A stretch of DNA of 64,000 nt. It comes from Deltaproteobacteria bacterium. GTDB taxonomy: Bacteria > Myxococcota_A > UBA9042 > PHBI01 > JACKFB01. The stretch's first letter is position 1. Each line of letters begins with the position of its first letter. Below the pieces are notes generated by a model. The model was not told the DNA's origin. It did no database searches and saw only the letters and a list, made by a program, of their open reading frames with translations. Shown piece by piece: positions 8,501 to 15,392 of the stretch. The stretch lies in NCBI GenBank assembly GCA_020632695.1, contig JACKFB010000001.1:310001-374000 (forward strand), read 5' to 3'. The position numbers and the translations under genes are program-made.

Positions 8501-10170
8501 GCGACGGCACCGAGGGGGACGAGCGCCTGCGCATCACCCTGGGGGCCGACTGGGCGTCGGTGGCCGGGGGCGGTTCGGAGGGCGGCACGGGTCCCGCGGC
8601 CGTCCAGCGCTATGGGCCCCTGCGCTGGAGCGTGCGCACCCCGTCCGCCGGGCCCATCGAGGTGGCCTGCGCGGTGCCGGTGGCGCTGGCGAGCGGGATG
8701 GAGCTCGGAGTGAGCGGCCGCTTCTCCAGCGATCTGGAGGGCCAGCTCACGGTGGCCCACGACGGCGCGCTCTGGTCGGTGGCGGAGCTCGAGGGCCAGG
8801 GCGCGCTGCGCTTCGTCGAGGGTCGCCTGGCCCTGGGCGACACCGGCCGGGTGCTCGAGGACGTGGCCTTCGAGGCGTCCATCGGCGAGGGGGCCGTCCG
8901 GCTCGACCGCTTCGAGGCCCACGAGACCGACCTCCAGCGGCGCGACCGCTCCATCCTGGCCTCGGCGAAGGTGGCGGCGGCCGGGGAGGGCTTCGGCAAG
9001 GGCAGCTTCGAGCTGCGCACCTCGAAGATGCTGGTCATGGGGCCGCTCGACGCGCCGCAGGCCGAGCTGGACCTGGCGCTCGAAGGCACCATGGACCTGA
9101 AGCCGGCCATCAACCACGTCTCGGTGGACATCAGCGAGCTCGAGCTCTACGCGCCGGCGCGGCTGATGCGCTTTCTCTGGCCGGTGACCGTCGGCACGCA
9201 GGACCTCATCGAGCAGCAGGGCCCGGACTCCCAGCCGCCCTTCCGCCTGCCCGAGCCCCCGGAGCCGCCCGACAGCGCGCCGCCGCCGGTCGCCCGCACC
9301 GCGGAGGCGGCCGAGGAGCGGCGAGAGGAGGACGAAGCCGACGCGGCCGCCGCCGCCGAGCAGCCCGCCGGCGCCGCGCGCGGCTGGGACGTGGACATCC
9401 AGTTCCCCGAGGACTTCCGGATCCGCCAGCAGGGCATGAGCTTCGAGGCCCACGGCAGCGTCCACGCCGAGCTGCGGCCCTCGGGCATCCAGGCCACCAG
9501 CGAGCTCGTGGTGGACCAGGGCCAGATGGACATGCTCAACCACACGTTCGACCTGGTCCACGGCAGCATCAGCTTCCTCGACGGCGGGCGCCCCTGGCTG
9601 GACATGACCTTCTGGCGGCTGATGCCCGAGACCGTCCAGCGCGAGCTGGCCGCCGACGGCTCGGCCTTCGGTCACGCCATCCTGCGCGTCGCCACCAGCC
9701 CGGGGATGGACCGGCTGCCGCAGATCTCGGGCGCGCCGGTCCCCTACATGCTGAACCTGATGGCGCTGCTCCACGTCGACGACGTCCCGCGCCGCTCCGG
9801 CCCGGACCTCGCCACCAGCCAGAGCCCGCAGCTCCCCACCGACATCCAGCCCCTCATCCTGAGCCGCATGAGCATGGGCTTCCCCGACCTGCTCTTCCTC
9901 GACCACGTCATCGCCTGGTCCGATCCCCTCGACGACTTCGACCGCTACGGCGAGGTGCGGCACCTGGTCGGCACCCGCTACCTCTCCGGCGGCCACGGCC
10001 GGGTCGGCCTCTTCGGGCGCCCCGAGACCGCCGGCATGAACCGCCGCGGCATCCACGCCGACTGGCTCTGGGCGCACACGCCCCGGCACACCTCGGGCCT
10101 CGGCCTGCGCGTCGGCTCCGAGCTGCGGGCCGGCCTCACCGTCTTCCACGAGTGGGCCAGCGAGAACTGA
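5512..10170 (+). CDS. tamB: TamB-like translocation and assembly module / AsmA-like inner-membrane protein
   Basis: A 1552-residue protein with one N-terminal membrane helix (residues about 9-31) and then a very long repetitive beta-rich region typical of the TamB/YdbH/AsmA bridge-like lipid-transfer family. The N-terminus (VDRWLRDMLVEKLGERMRGDVALESLDWGL...VTLEGLRIDDAQGRPAVVIDHVRVR) matches the AsmA-type start. The C-terminal ~400 residues carry DUF490-like features (INHVSVDISELELYAP, GWDVDIQFPEDFRIRQQGMSFEAHGSV, LVVDQGQMDMLNHTFDLVHGSISFLDGGRPWLDM) and end in a barrel-like strand. Family members span the periplasm and partner with TamA-type Omp85 proteins in autotransporter insertion and/or phospholipid transport to the outer membrane. 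The start ATG overlaps the stop of the preceding Omp85 gene by one base. A charged, Pro/Glu/Ala-rich linker lies near residues 1240-1290. Confidence 0.9.
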   Translation: MASPRRLWVRILRIFGIVVLSLLGLIVVAFFVAHTPPVDRWLRDMLVEKLGERMRGDVALESLDWGLNDGVTLEGLRIDDAQGRPAVVIDHVRVRPMWVSLLADQPCIADVEVRGGSLAVHIDREGQVNLARLSREPMKLPSGGLVIESIEVSGFEVRVEREGSAGVDVRDLDLWARAELRGGDGGGQGRLHELSGRMRVEPPGEPGPGPGPPWMELALSTLDLDASRVGASASLESARLGPALLWDVSAERRPGLGAPWVSLRLPGAIVDMEQLARVVGRSLGSGALTLAAALTGPEDALDLDARVARHDAELVARGRFDLLSRRAPRWALALDLAPGDLQGLMGPAAPEVLLGLDVLAAGEGVQPDTARGDLALLLAPLEVPAPLGLGSLGPLTARASWTPEQVRLVRAEAQVRGQVVGAEGSLERGSRELTAKLSTEGPLPLGLLADAQPGGPGGVAPRLRVEEGSLSAAIRVNGQLGASWSAWAGQLEAHLAAQGATLAPPPQASGPDGETEAVPLADRVALDLTLTKERAQPVAGGLSVDAEGLERGRARLDRLQLRVEASQAPGAARGTLPIEEATLAIETLRGSLGGVPVRLSQPARLVLAVDGPELRGTLEGARWQLGDGHLTVTAKALAAHHDFSAAPELTDLSVDLDLTRLPARALARLAGSGPPPVSGPLSGTLALRGFPARPEANVHMDGLLRVASGASAETPAVDWQLDGDLASQRLTIRSTAALRPRKGAQGAAPTGEREAGATKPPLVATVKVGLVVGEDLLPRLRAPLDVDLRLDETPVPDLLALAPGVGLPRALTSGTRLTAVLHLSGAPRAPTGELLLSVDGRRDTGAWGPQVWTLRGLVGLGAGETAVDLALATDAIPRLRLGGSVGVGTRQLVRGRMSAIERAPLELTLTVPDQPVPTPAPDAAGEEGRGLLQALGPLGRLSGEGTIRGSVTDPTLTARVAFDRLLQACGSRGKASLQVDADRRAGSLEVAVKALTSDGTEGDERLRITLGADWASVAGGGSEGGTGPAAVQRYGPLRWSVRTPSAGPIEVACAVPVALASGMELGVSGRFSSDLEGQLTVAHDGALWSVAELEGQGALRFVEGRLALGDTGRVLEDVAFEASIGEGAVRLDRFEAHETDLQRRDRSILASAKVAAAGEGFGKGSFELRTSKMLVMGPLDAPQAELDLALEGTMDLKPAINHVSVDISELELYAPARLMRFLWPVTVGTQDLIEQQGPDSQPPFRLPEPPEPPDSAPPPVARTAEAAEERREEDEADAAAAAEQPAGAARGWDVDIQFPEDFRIRQQGMSFEAHGSVHAELRPSGIQATSELVVDQGQMDMLNHTFDLVHGSISFLDGGRPWLDMTFWRLMPETVQRELAADGSAFGHAILRVATSPGMDRLPQISGAPVPYMLNLMALLHVDDVPRRSGPDLATSQSPQLPTDIQPLILSRMSMGFPDLLFLDHVIAWSDPLDDFDRYGEVRHLVGTRYLSGGHGRVGLFGRPETAGMNRRGIHADWLWAHTPRHTSGLGLRVGSELRAGLTVFHEWASEN

Positions 10171-10182
10171 CCCCTCACCGGG

Positions 10183-10974
10183 TCAGCGCACCAGCTCCAC
10201 CGCGAAGCGCCCGCGCAGCCCCACCACCACGGCGTCCAGCCCCTCCACCGGGTCCACGCCGTCGGCCTGCCGCTGCAGCACCCACACCGCGGCCTCCTCC
10301 GCGTCCTGGGCGTCGAAGACCTCGGCGAAGTCCACCGCCCAGCCCCCGTCCTCGCCCACGCACACGAAGCCCAGCGTCCGGTCCGGGTCGCCCCGGTCGG
10401 CCACCCGTACGTGCGGCCTCGGCCGCGCGCTCACGAGCTGGCTCGCCCGCACGGCCTCCTGGAGCGGCGTCGTCAGGGTGCGCGGGTCCAGCTCCTGCCA
10501 CTGATAGGGCACCGCCCCCAGCCGCTGCAGCACGCGGTAGGCCTGCACCACCTTGCGGTCGGCCTCATCGGGCCGGCAGCGGGCAGCCACCTCGCTCTGC
10601 GCCAGCGCCAGCAGCGACTCGCGGCCCTCGTCCGGCAGCGCCGCCAGCGCCTCCTCGGCGTTGCGCAGCGCCTCGTCGGCCGCCATCGCGCGCCGCACCG
10701 CCACCGGACCCAGCGCCGGCGGGGCCTCCGCCCGCGCGTAGAGCCTGCCCACCGCGTTGACCGCCGCGAAGCGCACCTCGCCCACGCGCGCCGTGCCGCC
10801 CCAGCGGAACACGAAGGGCGCGTCGTCCTCGCGCGCCATGCGCTCCAGCTCCGGAAGCAGGTCGTGCGCTCCGGCGCGGCTCGCCGCCGCCGCGGCGTTG
10901 GCCCGCGCCGCCGCCACCGAGCCTCCCAGGTCGGGCCGGAACCACTCGAAACCAGGAAGATCGAACATCGGCAC
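10183..10974 (-). CDS. Conserved-looking hypothetical protein, 263 aa
   Basis: A soluble protein with no signal peptide or membrane segment. The first two thirds are Ala/Leu-rich helices (SVAAARANAAAAASRAGAHDLLPELERMAR...GPVAVRRAMAADEALRNAEEALAALPDEGRESLLALAQ). The last 80 residues look alpha/beta (DRTLGFVCVGEDGGWAVDFAEVFDAQDAEEAAVWVLQ). I recognise no family. The helical part resembles a HEAT-like or four-helix scaffold, but this is only an impression. The start ATG has a well-placed GGGAGG. The gene ends 12 bp from the tail-to-tail tamB gene and is transcribed towards it. Confidence 0.75.
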   Translation of the reverse strand: MPMFDLPGFEWFRPDLGGSVAAARANAAAAASRAGAHDLLPELERMAREDDAPFVFRWGGTARVGEVRFAAVNAVGRLYARAEAPPALGPVAVRRAMAADEALRNAEEALAALPDEGRESLLALAQSEVAARCRPDEADRKVVQAYRVLQRLGAVPYQWQELDPRTLTTPLQEAVRASQLVSARPRPHVRVADRGDPDRTLGFVCVGEDGGWAVDFAEVFDAQDAEEAAVWVLQRQADGVDPVEGLDAVVVGLRGRFAVELVR

Positions 10975-11027
10975 CTCCCGAGCAGCACAGACCGCGGCCG
11001 GCCCCCGCCCGCCCCGTCACGCCGGGG

Positions 11028-12116
11028 TCAGGTCCCGCGCTCCGTCGTCGCCGCGCCGGCCATGGGAAAGCCCAGCGCGCGCCAGCGCATCAGCCCGCCC
11101 GCCAGGTTGGCCACCCGCTCGAACCCTGCCCGCTCCAGCAGGAGCGCGGCGTGGGCCGATCGCGCGCCCGCGGGACACAGGGTGATGAGCGGCCGGTCGC
11201 GGGGCAGCTCGTCGAGGCGCTCCCGCAGGGCGCTCAGCGGGACGGAGCGCGCGCCAGCGATGACGCCCAGCGGCGTGGCGCTCACCTCGGCCGCCTCGCG
11301 CACGTCGACCAGGGTGACCTCGTCCTGGTGCTCGTGCACCCAGGCGGGCTCGATCTCCAGCACGCCGGCGTAGGTGCGCACCACCGGGCCCCAGGTGGGC
11401 GCCGCCGGGACCTCGTCGCCCTCGAGCGGGCGCCCGCAGCGCAGGTTGGCGGGCAGCGCCACGTCCAGACGCTTGGGGTGGGGCAGCCCGAGGTTGTCCA
11501 TGTAGCCGACGAAGTCGCGCTTGCCGACCTGGTCGCCCAGGCGCGGGTTGAACGCGCGCTCCTCGGCGACGGTGGTGACGGTGCGCCCGTCGTAGTCGTG
11601 CGCCGGGTAGAGCAGGCAGTCGTCGGGCAGGCTGAGCACCTGGGTGCGCACGGAGTCGAAGAGGCGCTCGGCGCTGCCCTGCTGGAAGTCGGTGCGGCCG
11701 GCGCCGCGGATCAGCAGCGCGTCACCGGTGAACGCCATCGTCCGGTCGGCCAGCACGTAGGTCACGCAGCCGTCGGTGTGGCCGGGGGTGGCGCGCACGT
11801 CCAAGGCCACCGAGCCGGCCTGCACCCGGTCGCCGGGATCCAGCAGCAGGTCGGCCCCCTCGGCGCCGGACGCGCGGCTCATCGCGATGCGGCTGCCCAG
11901 CGCCGAGCGCATCAGCCAGGCGCCGGTGACGTGGTCCGCGTGGACGTGGGTGTCCAGCGTGTAGCGCAGGGTCAGGCCCAGCTCGCGCAGGAGCGCCACG
12001 TCGCGGAGGTGCTGCTCGAACACCGTGTCGATGAGGATCGCCTCGCGGGTGTCCTCGTCGGCCAGCAGGTAGGTGAAGGTCCAGGTGGGGGCGTCGAAGA
12101 GCTGGCGGAAGATCAT
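11028..12116 (-). CDS. Persulfide dioxygenase-rhodanese fusion
   Basis: A 362-residue two-domain enzyme. Residues 1-240 are a metallo-beta-lactamase-fold ETHE1-type persulfide dioxygenase: THVHADHVTG (His57, His59, Asp61, His62), TPGHTDGCVTY and FTGDALLIRGAGRTDFQ, followed by LYPAHDYDGR. Residues about 255-350 are a rhodanese domain with active-site loop CPAGARS (catalytic Cys314). ETHE1 domains oxidise glutathione persulfide to sulfite, and the rhodanese moves sulfane sulfur between thiols. Such fusions (PRF type) are known in bacterial sulfide detoxification. The ATG overlaps the stop of the upstream GH3 gene by 4 bp, so the two are co-transcribed, an unexpected pairing. Cytoplasmic. Confidence 0.93.
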   Translation of the reverse strand: MIFRQLFDAPTWTFTYLLADEDTREAILIDTVFEQHLRDVALLRELGLTLRYTLDTHVHADHVTGAWLMRSALGSRIAMSRASGAEGADLLLDPGDRVQAGSVALDVRATPGHTDGCVTYVLADRTMAFTGDALLIRGAGRTDFQQGSAERLFDSVRTQVLSLPDDCLLYPAHDYDGRTVTTVAEERAFNPRLGDQVGKRDFVGYMDNLGLPHPKRLDVALPANLRCGRPLEGDEVPAAPTWGPVVRTYAGVLEIEPAWVHEHQDEVTLVDVREAAEVSATPLGVIAGARSVPLSALRERLDELPRDRPLITLCPAGARSAHAALLLERAGFERVANLAGGLMRWRALGFPMAGAATTERGT

Positions 12117-14353
12117 GGCGCCTCCTGTGCCGCCGTGACCTGGAGCGTCGCCGTCAGGGGCGCCGCGTCCGCGTGGGGGGCGGCCACCAGGCCGTAGGTG
12201 CCGCCGGGGACGGTCCAGCCGCTGGCGGCGACGTCGTAGATCGCCAGGGCGTGGCGCGGCACCTCGAAGCGGGCGGTGGCGCTGGCGCCGGCGGCGACGC
12301 TCACCGGGGCGGCGCCGACCAGCAGGCGCTCCGGGCGCTCCAGCGCGCCGGCGGGTGGCTCCAGGTAGAGCTGGACCACCTCGATGCCGTCGCGGGCGCC
12401 GGTGTTGGTCAGGTCCACCTCGACCGAGAACGTCGGCGGGTCGGCGGCGAGGCCCGCGGAGTCCACGCGGACGGCGTCGTAGCTGAAGGTCGTGTAGGAG
12501 AGGCCGAAGCCGAAGGGGAAGAGCGGCGCCGTGCCCTCGTGCTGGAGCCAGCGGTAGCCGTGCCAGTAGCCGTAGGTGACCTCGAGGCTCTGGTTGTCGA
12601 AGGGCGGCAGATCGGCCTCGGAGGTCGAGAAGACCATCGGCAGGCGCCCCGAGGGGTTGGCCTTCCCCAGCACCAGATCGGCGGCCGCGTGCCCGCCCTC
12701 GACGCCCGGGTACCACAGCATCAGGACGGCCGCCGCGTCGTCGAGCCAGGGGTCCATCGTCAGCGCGCCGCCGCCCATGAGCAGCACCACCGCCGACGGG
12801 TTCAGCGCGGTGGTGGCCGCGATCAGCTCGGGCTGGTCGCGCGGCAGGGCGAGGGACTCGCGGTCGCCTGCGCCCACCGAGCTCTCGCCCTCGTCGCCCG
12901 AGCGCAGCCCGGCCGTGACCACCACCGCGTCGGCGTCGGCGATGGCGGCCTTCGCCTCGTCGGTGAAGGGATACTCGGCGATGTGCGTGACGGTCGCGCC
13001 GACCTCGGCGGCTGCAGCCTGGAAGCCCTCGAGCACGGTCACCACGTCGGTGGGCCGCACGTCGCTGGAGCCCGTGTCGCCGATGTTCTCGGCCGCCGCG
13101 AGGCTCCCGACCACCACCAGCGACGCGCCGGCGCCCAGGCTCAGCGGCAGCACGCCGTCGTTCTTCAGCAGCACGCCGGCGCGGGTCGCCACCTCACGCG
13201 CCAGCGCGCGGGTGGCGGCCGTCTCCAGCGCAGAGGGGTCGGGCTGGGCGGGCGCCGAGTCCAGGTCGAAGCAGAGCTGCGCACGCAAGATGCGCCGCAC
13301 CGCCTCGTCGATGACCGCCACCGGCACCTCACCCCCCTCGACGGCGGCCACCAGCGCGCTACCGTAGAAGAGCGCCCCCGGCATCTCGATATCCAGGCCC
13401 GCCAGCGCCGAGTCCACCGTGCTGCGCGTGCCCAGCAGCCAGTCCGACATCACCGGTCCGACGAAGCCCCACTCACCCTTCAGGATGTCCCGCAAAAGGT
13501 GTGGGTTCTCGCCGCAGTAGGTGCCGTTGACGAGGTTGTAGGCGCTCATCACGGCCGCCACGTGGGCGCCGGTGACGACCCGGCGGAAGTGCGGCAGATA
13601 CACCTCGCGCAGGGTGCGCTCGTCGACGGTCACGTCCACGTCGAAGCGCGTGTCCTCGATGCTGTTGACGGCGTAGTGCTTGACCACGGCCAGCACGTCC
13701 CGCGACTGGACGCCCTCGACGTAGGCCGCACCCATCTCGCCGAGCAGCCACGGGTCCTCGCCGTAGGTCTCCTGGGAGCGGCCCCAGCGCGGGTGCCGCA
13801 GCACGTTGATGCACGGCGCCAGCAGGGTGTCGGCGCCGTGGGCGCGCGCCTCGGTGGCCATCGCCGCACCGACCTCGCGCTCGAGCGCGGCGTCGAAGGT
13901 GGCCGCGCGCGCCACCGCCACGGGGAAGGCCGTCGCGTTGCCCGCCACCTTGGAGACCCCGCGCGGACCGTCCAGCATGACCAGCCCGGGGACGCCCAGC
14001 TCGCTGATGGCCGGGGTGGCCCAGCCGTTGCGCGCGCCCGGCGAGCCGACGCCCGCCATCTGGTCCACCTTCTGCTCGAGCGACATCTGGGCCATCAGCG
14101 CGTCGATGCGCGCCTCCACCGCCTGCCAGTCCGCCCCGCACCACGCGTGCAGCCGCAGCTCCTCCGCGGTCGGGCCGACCTCGGCGTCCGCCGCGTCGGG
14201 GGCCGCGTCACCGGCGGCGTCCGCGTCCGCTTCGACGAGGTCGTCGGCCCCGCCGCCTCCGCCCCCCGAGGAGCAGGCGCACATCAGCGCGCCGAGGACC
14301 CAGGCGGCCGCGAAGCCCGAACACCCTACCCGACGCAGCGATGGTGAATGCAT
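12113..14353 (-). CDS. GH3 beta-glucosidase-type lipoprotein
   Basis: A 746-residue glycoside hydrolase family 3 protein with a lipobox-like signal (GALMCAC, lipidated Cys probably 27) and an Asp/Ala-rich tether to about residue 60. The GH3 N-terminal TIM-barrel domain spans about 80-370, with LDGPRG, RHPRWGRSQETYGEDPWLLG, VVKHYAVNS and nucleophile Asp304 in GPVMSDW. The alpha/beta sandwich domain (about 390-590) has LLKNDGVLPL and LMLWYPGVEGGHAAADLVLGKANPSGRLP, and a fibronectin-III-like domain ends the protein (FGFGLSYTTFSY onwards). The expected substrate is a beta-linked oligosaccharide at the cell surface or in the periplasm; exact specificity cannot be read from sequence. First gene of a pair whose stop overlaps the persulfide dioxygenase start. 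Confidence 0.93.
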   Translation of the reverse strand: MHSPSLRRVGCSGFAAAWVLGALMCACSSGGGGGGADDLVEADADAAGDAAPDAADAEVGPTAEELRLHAWCGADWQAVEARIDALMAQMSLEQKVDQMAGVGSPGARNGWATPAISELGVPGLVMLDGPRGVSKVAGNATAFPVAVARAATFDAALEREVGAAMATEARAHGADTLLAPCINVLRHPRWGRSQETYGEDPWLLGEMGAAYVEGVQSRDVLAVVKHYAVNSIEDTRFDVDVTVDERTLREVYLPHFRRVVTGAHVAAVMSAYNLVNGTYCGENPHLLRDILKGEWGFVGPVMSDWLLGTRSTVDSALAGLDIEMPGALFYGSALVAAVEGGEVPVAVIDEAVRRILRAQLCFDLDSAPAQPDPSALETAATRALAREVATRAGVLLKNDGVLPLSLGAGASLVVVGSLAAAENIGDTGSSDVRPTDVVTVLEGFQAAAAEVGATVTHIAEYPFTDEAKAAIADADAVVVTAGLRSGDEGESSVGAGDRESLALPRDQPELIAATTALNPSAVVLLMGGGALTMDPWLDDAAAVLMLWYPGVEGGHAAADLVLGKANPSGRLPMVFSTSEADLPPFDNQSLEVTYGYWHGYRWLQHEGTAPLFPFGFGLSYTTFSYDAVRVDSAGLAADPPTFSVEVDLTNTGARDGIEVVQLYLEPPAGALERPERLLVGAAPVSVAAGASATARFEVPRHALAIYDVAASGWTVPGGTYGLVAAPHADAAPLTATLQVTAAQEAP

Positions 14354-14388
14354 GGCCGTCTCATACCACAGTCCGGAGCGCCGGAACC

Positions 14389-15072
14389 CTAGCGCGTGGC
14401 TCGCAGGCGGCGCTGGGCCAGCAGTCGCTGCACGAACTCGGGCGTGACGCCCAGCGTGCGCGCGGCCTCCTCCACGTCGCCGCCCGCCGCGGCCAGCGCC
14501 GCGTCGATGTCGCTCATCGCGCCGTCGCCGGCCAGCGAGGTGGTCTTGGCGGCGACCTCACCGCCGACGCGCGCACCCGCACCCGCGTCGGCCTCCTCGG
14601 TGCTGCGCGAACGCATCTCGTAGACCCAGGAGGCCTCGCCGATGGTGACGCGGTCGCCGTACCGGAGCTCGACCCGCCGCTGGGCCACGCCGTTGACCAG
14701 GGTGCCGTTGCCGCTGCCCAGGTCCTCCAAGAGCAGGCCCGAGCCGATGGGAGTCAGGCGCACGTGCTCACGCGAAGCCAGGCGGTCCACCGTCTGGATG
14801 CGGTTGGTGGGCGAGCGGCCGATGGTCACCCCGTCGCCCTTGACGTGGAACTCGCGCCCGGCGACGTCCCCGGACACCCCGATGAGCCAGTCGAGCTTGG
14901 CCTCATTGGGCTGGGTGAAGTGCCCGCCGACGTCGAACCCGCTCGCGGCGCGGCGCCCCGGCACCCGAGGCCGCTCGACGGCGGGCTGACGAACGCTCCG
15001 ACGCCCCCGCACGAGGAGCGCCGCGGCGACCAGCACGACCACGACGATCGCGACGATGACGATGGGACTCAC
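14389..15072 (-). CDS. Membrane-anchored FHA-domain protein with HTH-like C-terminus
   Basis: The start chosen is GTG at 15072 because it puts a membrane helix (SPIVIVAIVVVVLVAAALLV) directly at the N-terminus and has GGGGAG upstream; a longer in-frame extension reads through simple repeats. The protein is 227 residues. Residues about 60-145 form a forkhead-associated domain, a phosphothreonine-binding fold, with VTIGRSPTNRI, SREHVRL, LEDLGSGNGTLVNG and YGDRVTIGE. Residues about 185-222 (SDIDAALAAAGGDVEEAARTLGVTPEFVQRLLAQ) look like a Fis/HTH_8-type helix-turn-helix. A single-pass protein with a phosphopeptide reader and a possible DNA-binding tail would suit kinase-dependent signalling; the HTH reading is inference. 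Confidence 0.82.
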   Translation of the reverse strand: MSPIVIVAIVVVVLVAAALLVRGRRSVRQPAVERPRVPGRRAASGFDVGGHFTQPNEAKLDWLIGVSGDVAGREFHVKGDGVTIGRSPTNRIQTVDRLASREHVRLTPIGSGLLLEDLGSGNGTLVNGVAQRRVELRYGDRVTIGEASWVYEMRSRSTEEADAGAGARVGGEVAAKTTSLAGDGAMSDIDAALAAAGGDVEEAARTLGVTPEFVQRLLAQRRLRATR

Positions 15073-15392
15073 GGCGACTCCCCGACCGGAGGACCGAACC
15101 CTGGGATGACCTGATAGGAAGCGAGTGTAGGGAGTGGCTCCTCCCACGCGCAAGCCGCGAGACCGCTCGGCACCCCTCGCCGGGAAACCGCGCCGCTCAC
15201 CCCGGCCCCGGCCCCGGCCCCGGCCACGGCCCCGGCCCCGGCCTCGGCCCCGGCCCCGGAGCCGCGTCAGACGCTTCGCCGCTTGTGCGGCCCTCCGCGA
15301 GTGCCGGCCAGGCGGCGGCTCAGGCGGTCGGGTCCATTGACTTGGAGTCGGCGCGGGCATTGGATTGGCCATCTGCTGGGCAGGGGGCGTCG
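15073..15392. repeat. Divergent intergenic region with a (CCCCGG)n simple repeat
   Basis: This 320-bp gap separates two divergent genes and must hold both promoters. At 15201-15259 it contains about ten copies of a 6-bp unit CCCCGG/CCTCGG with few interruptions. No gene is evident. I see no clear sigma70 promoter. The repeat could form slipped or multistranded structures and may vary in copy number, but nothing in the sequence proves a function. Confidence 0.7.

Noticed and set aside
5434..10149. 1571-codon minus-strand frame opposite tamB
   Set aside because: Antisense shadow; Gln/His/Arg/Gly-rich with no domain pattern, while tamB has clear family features.
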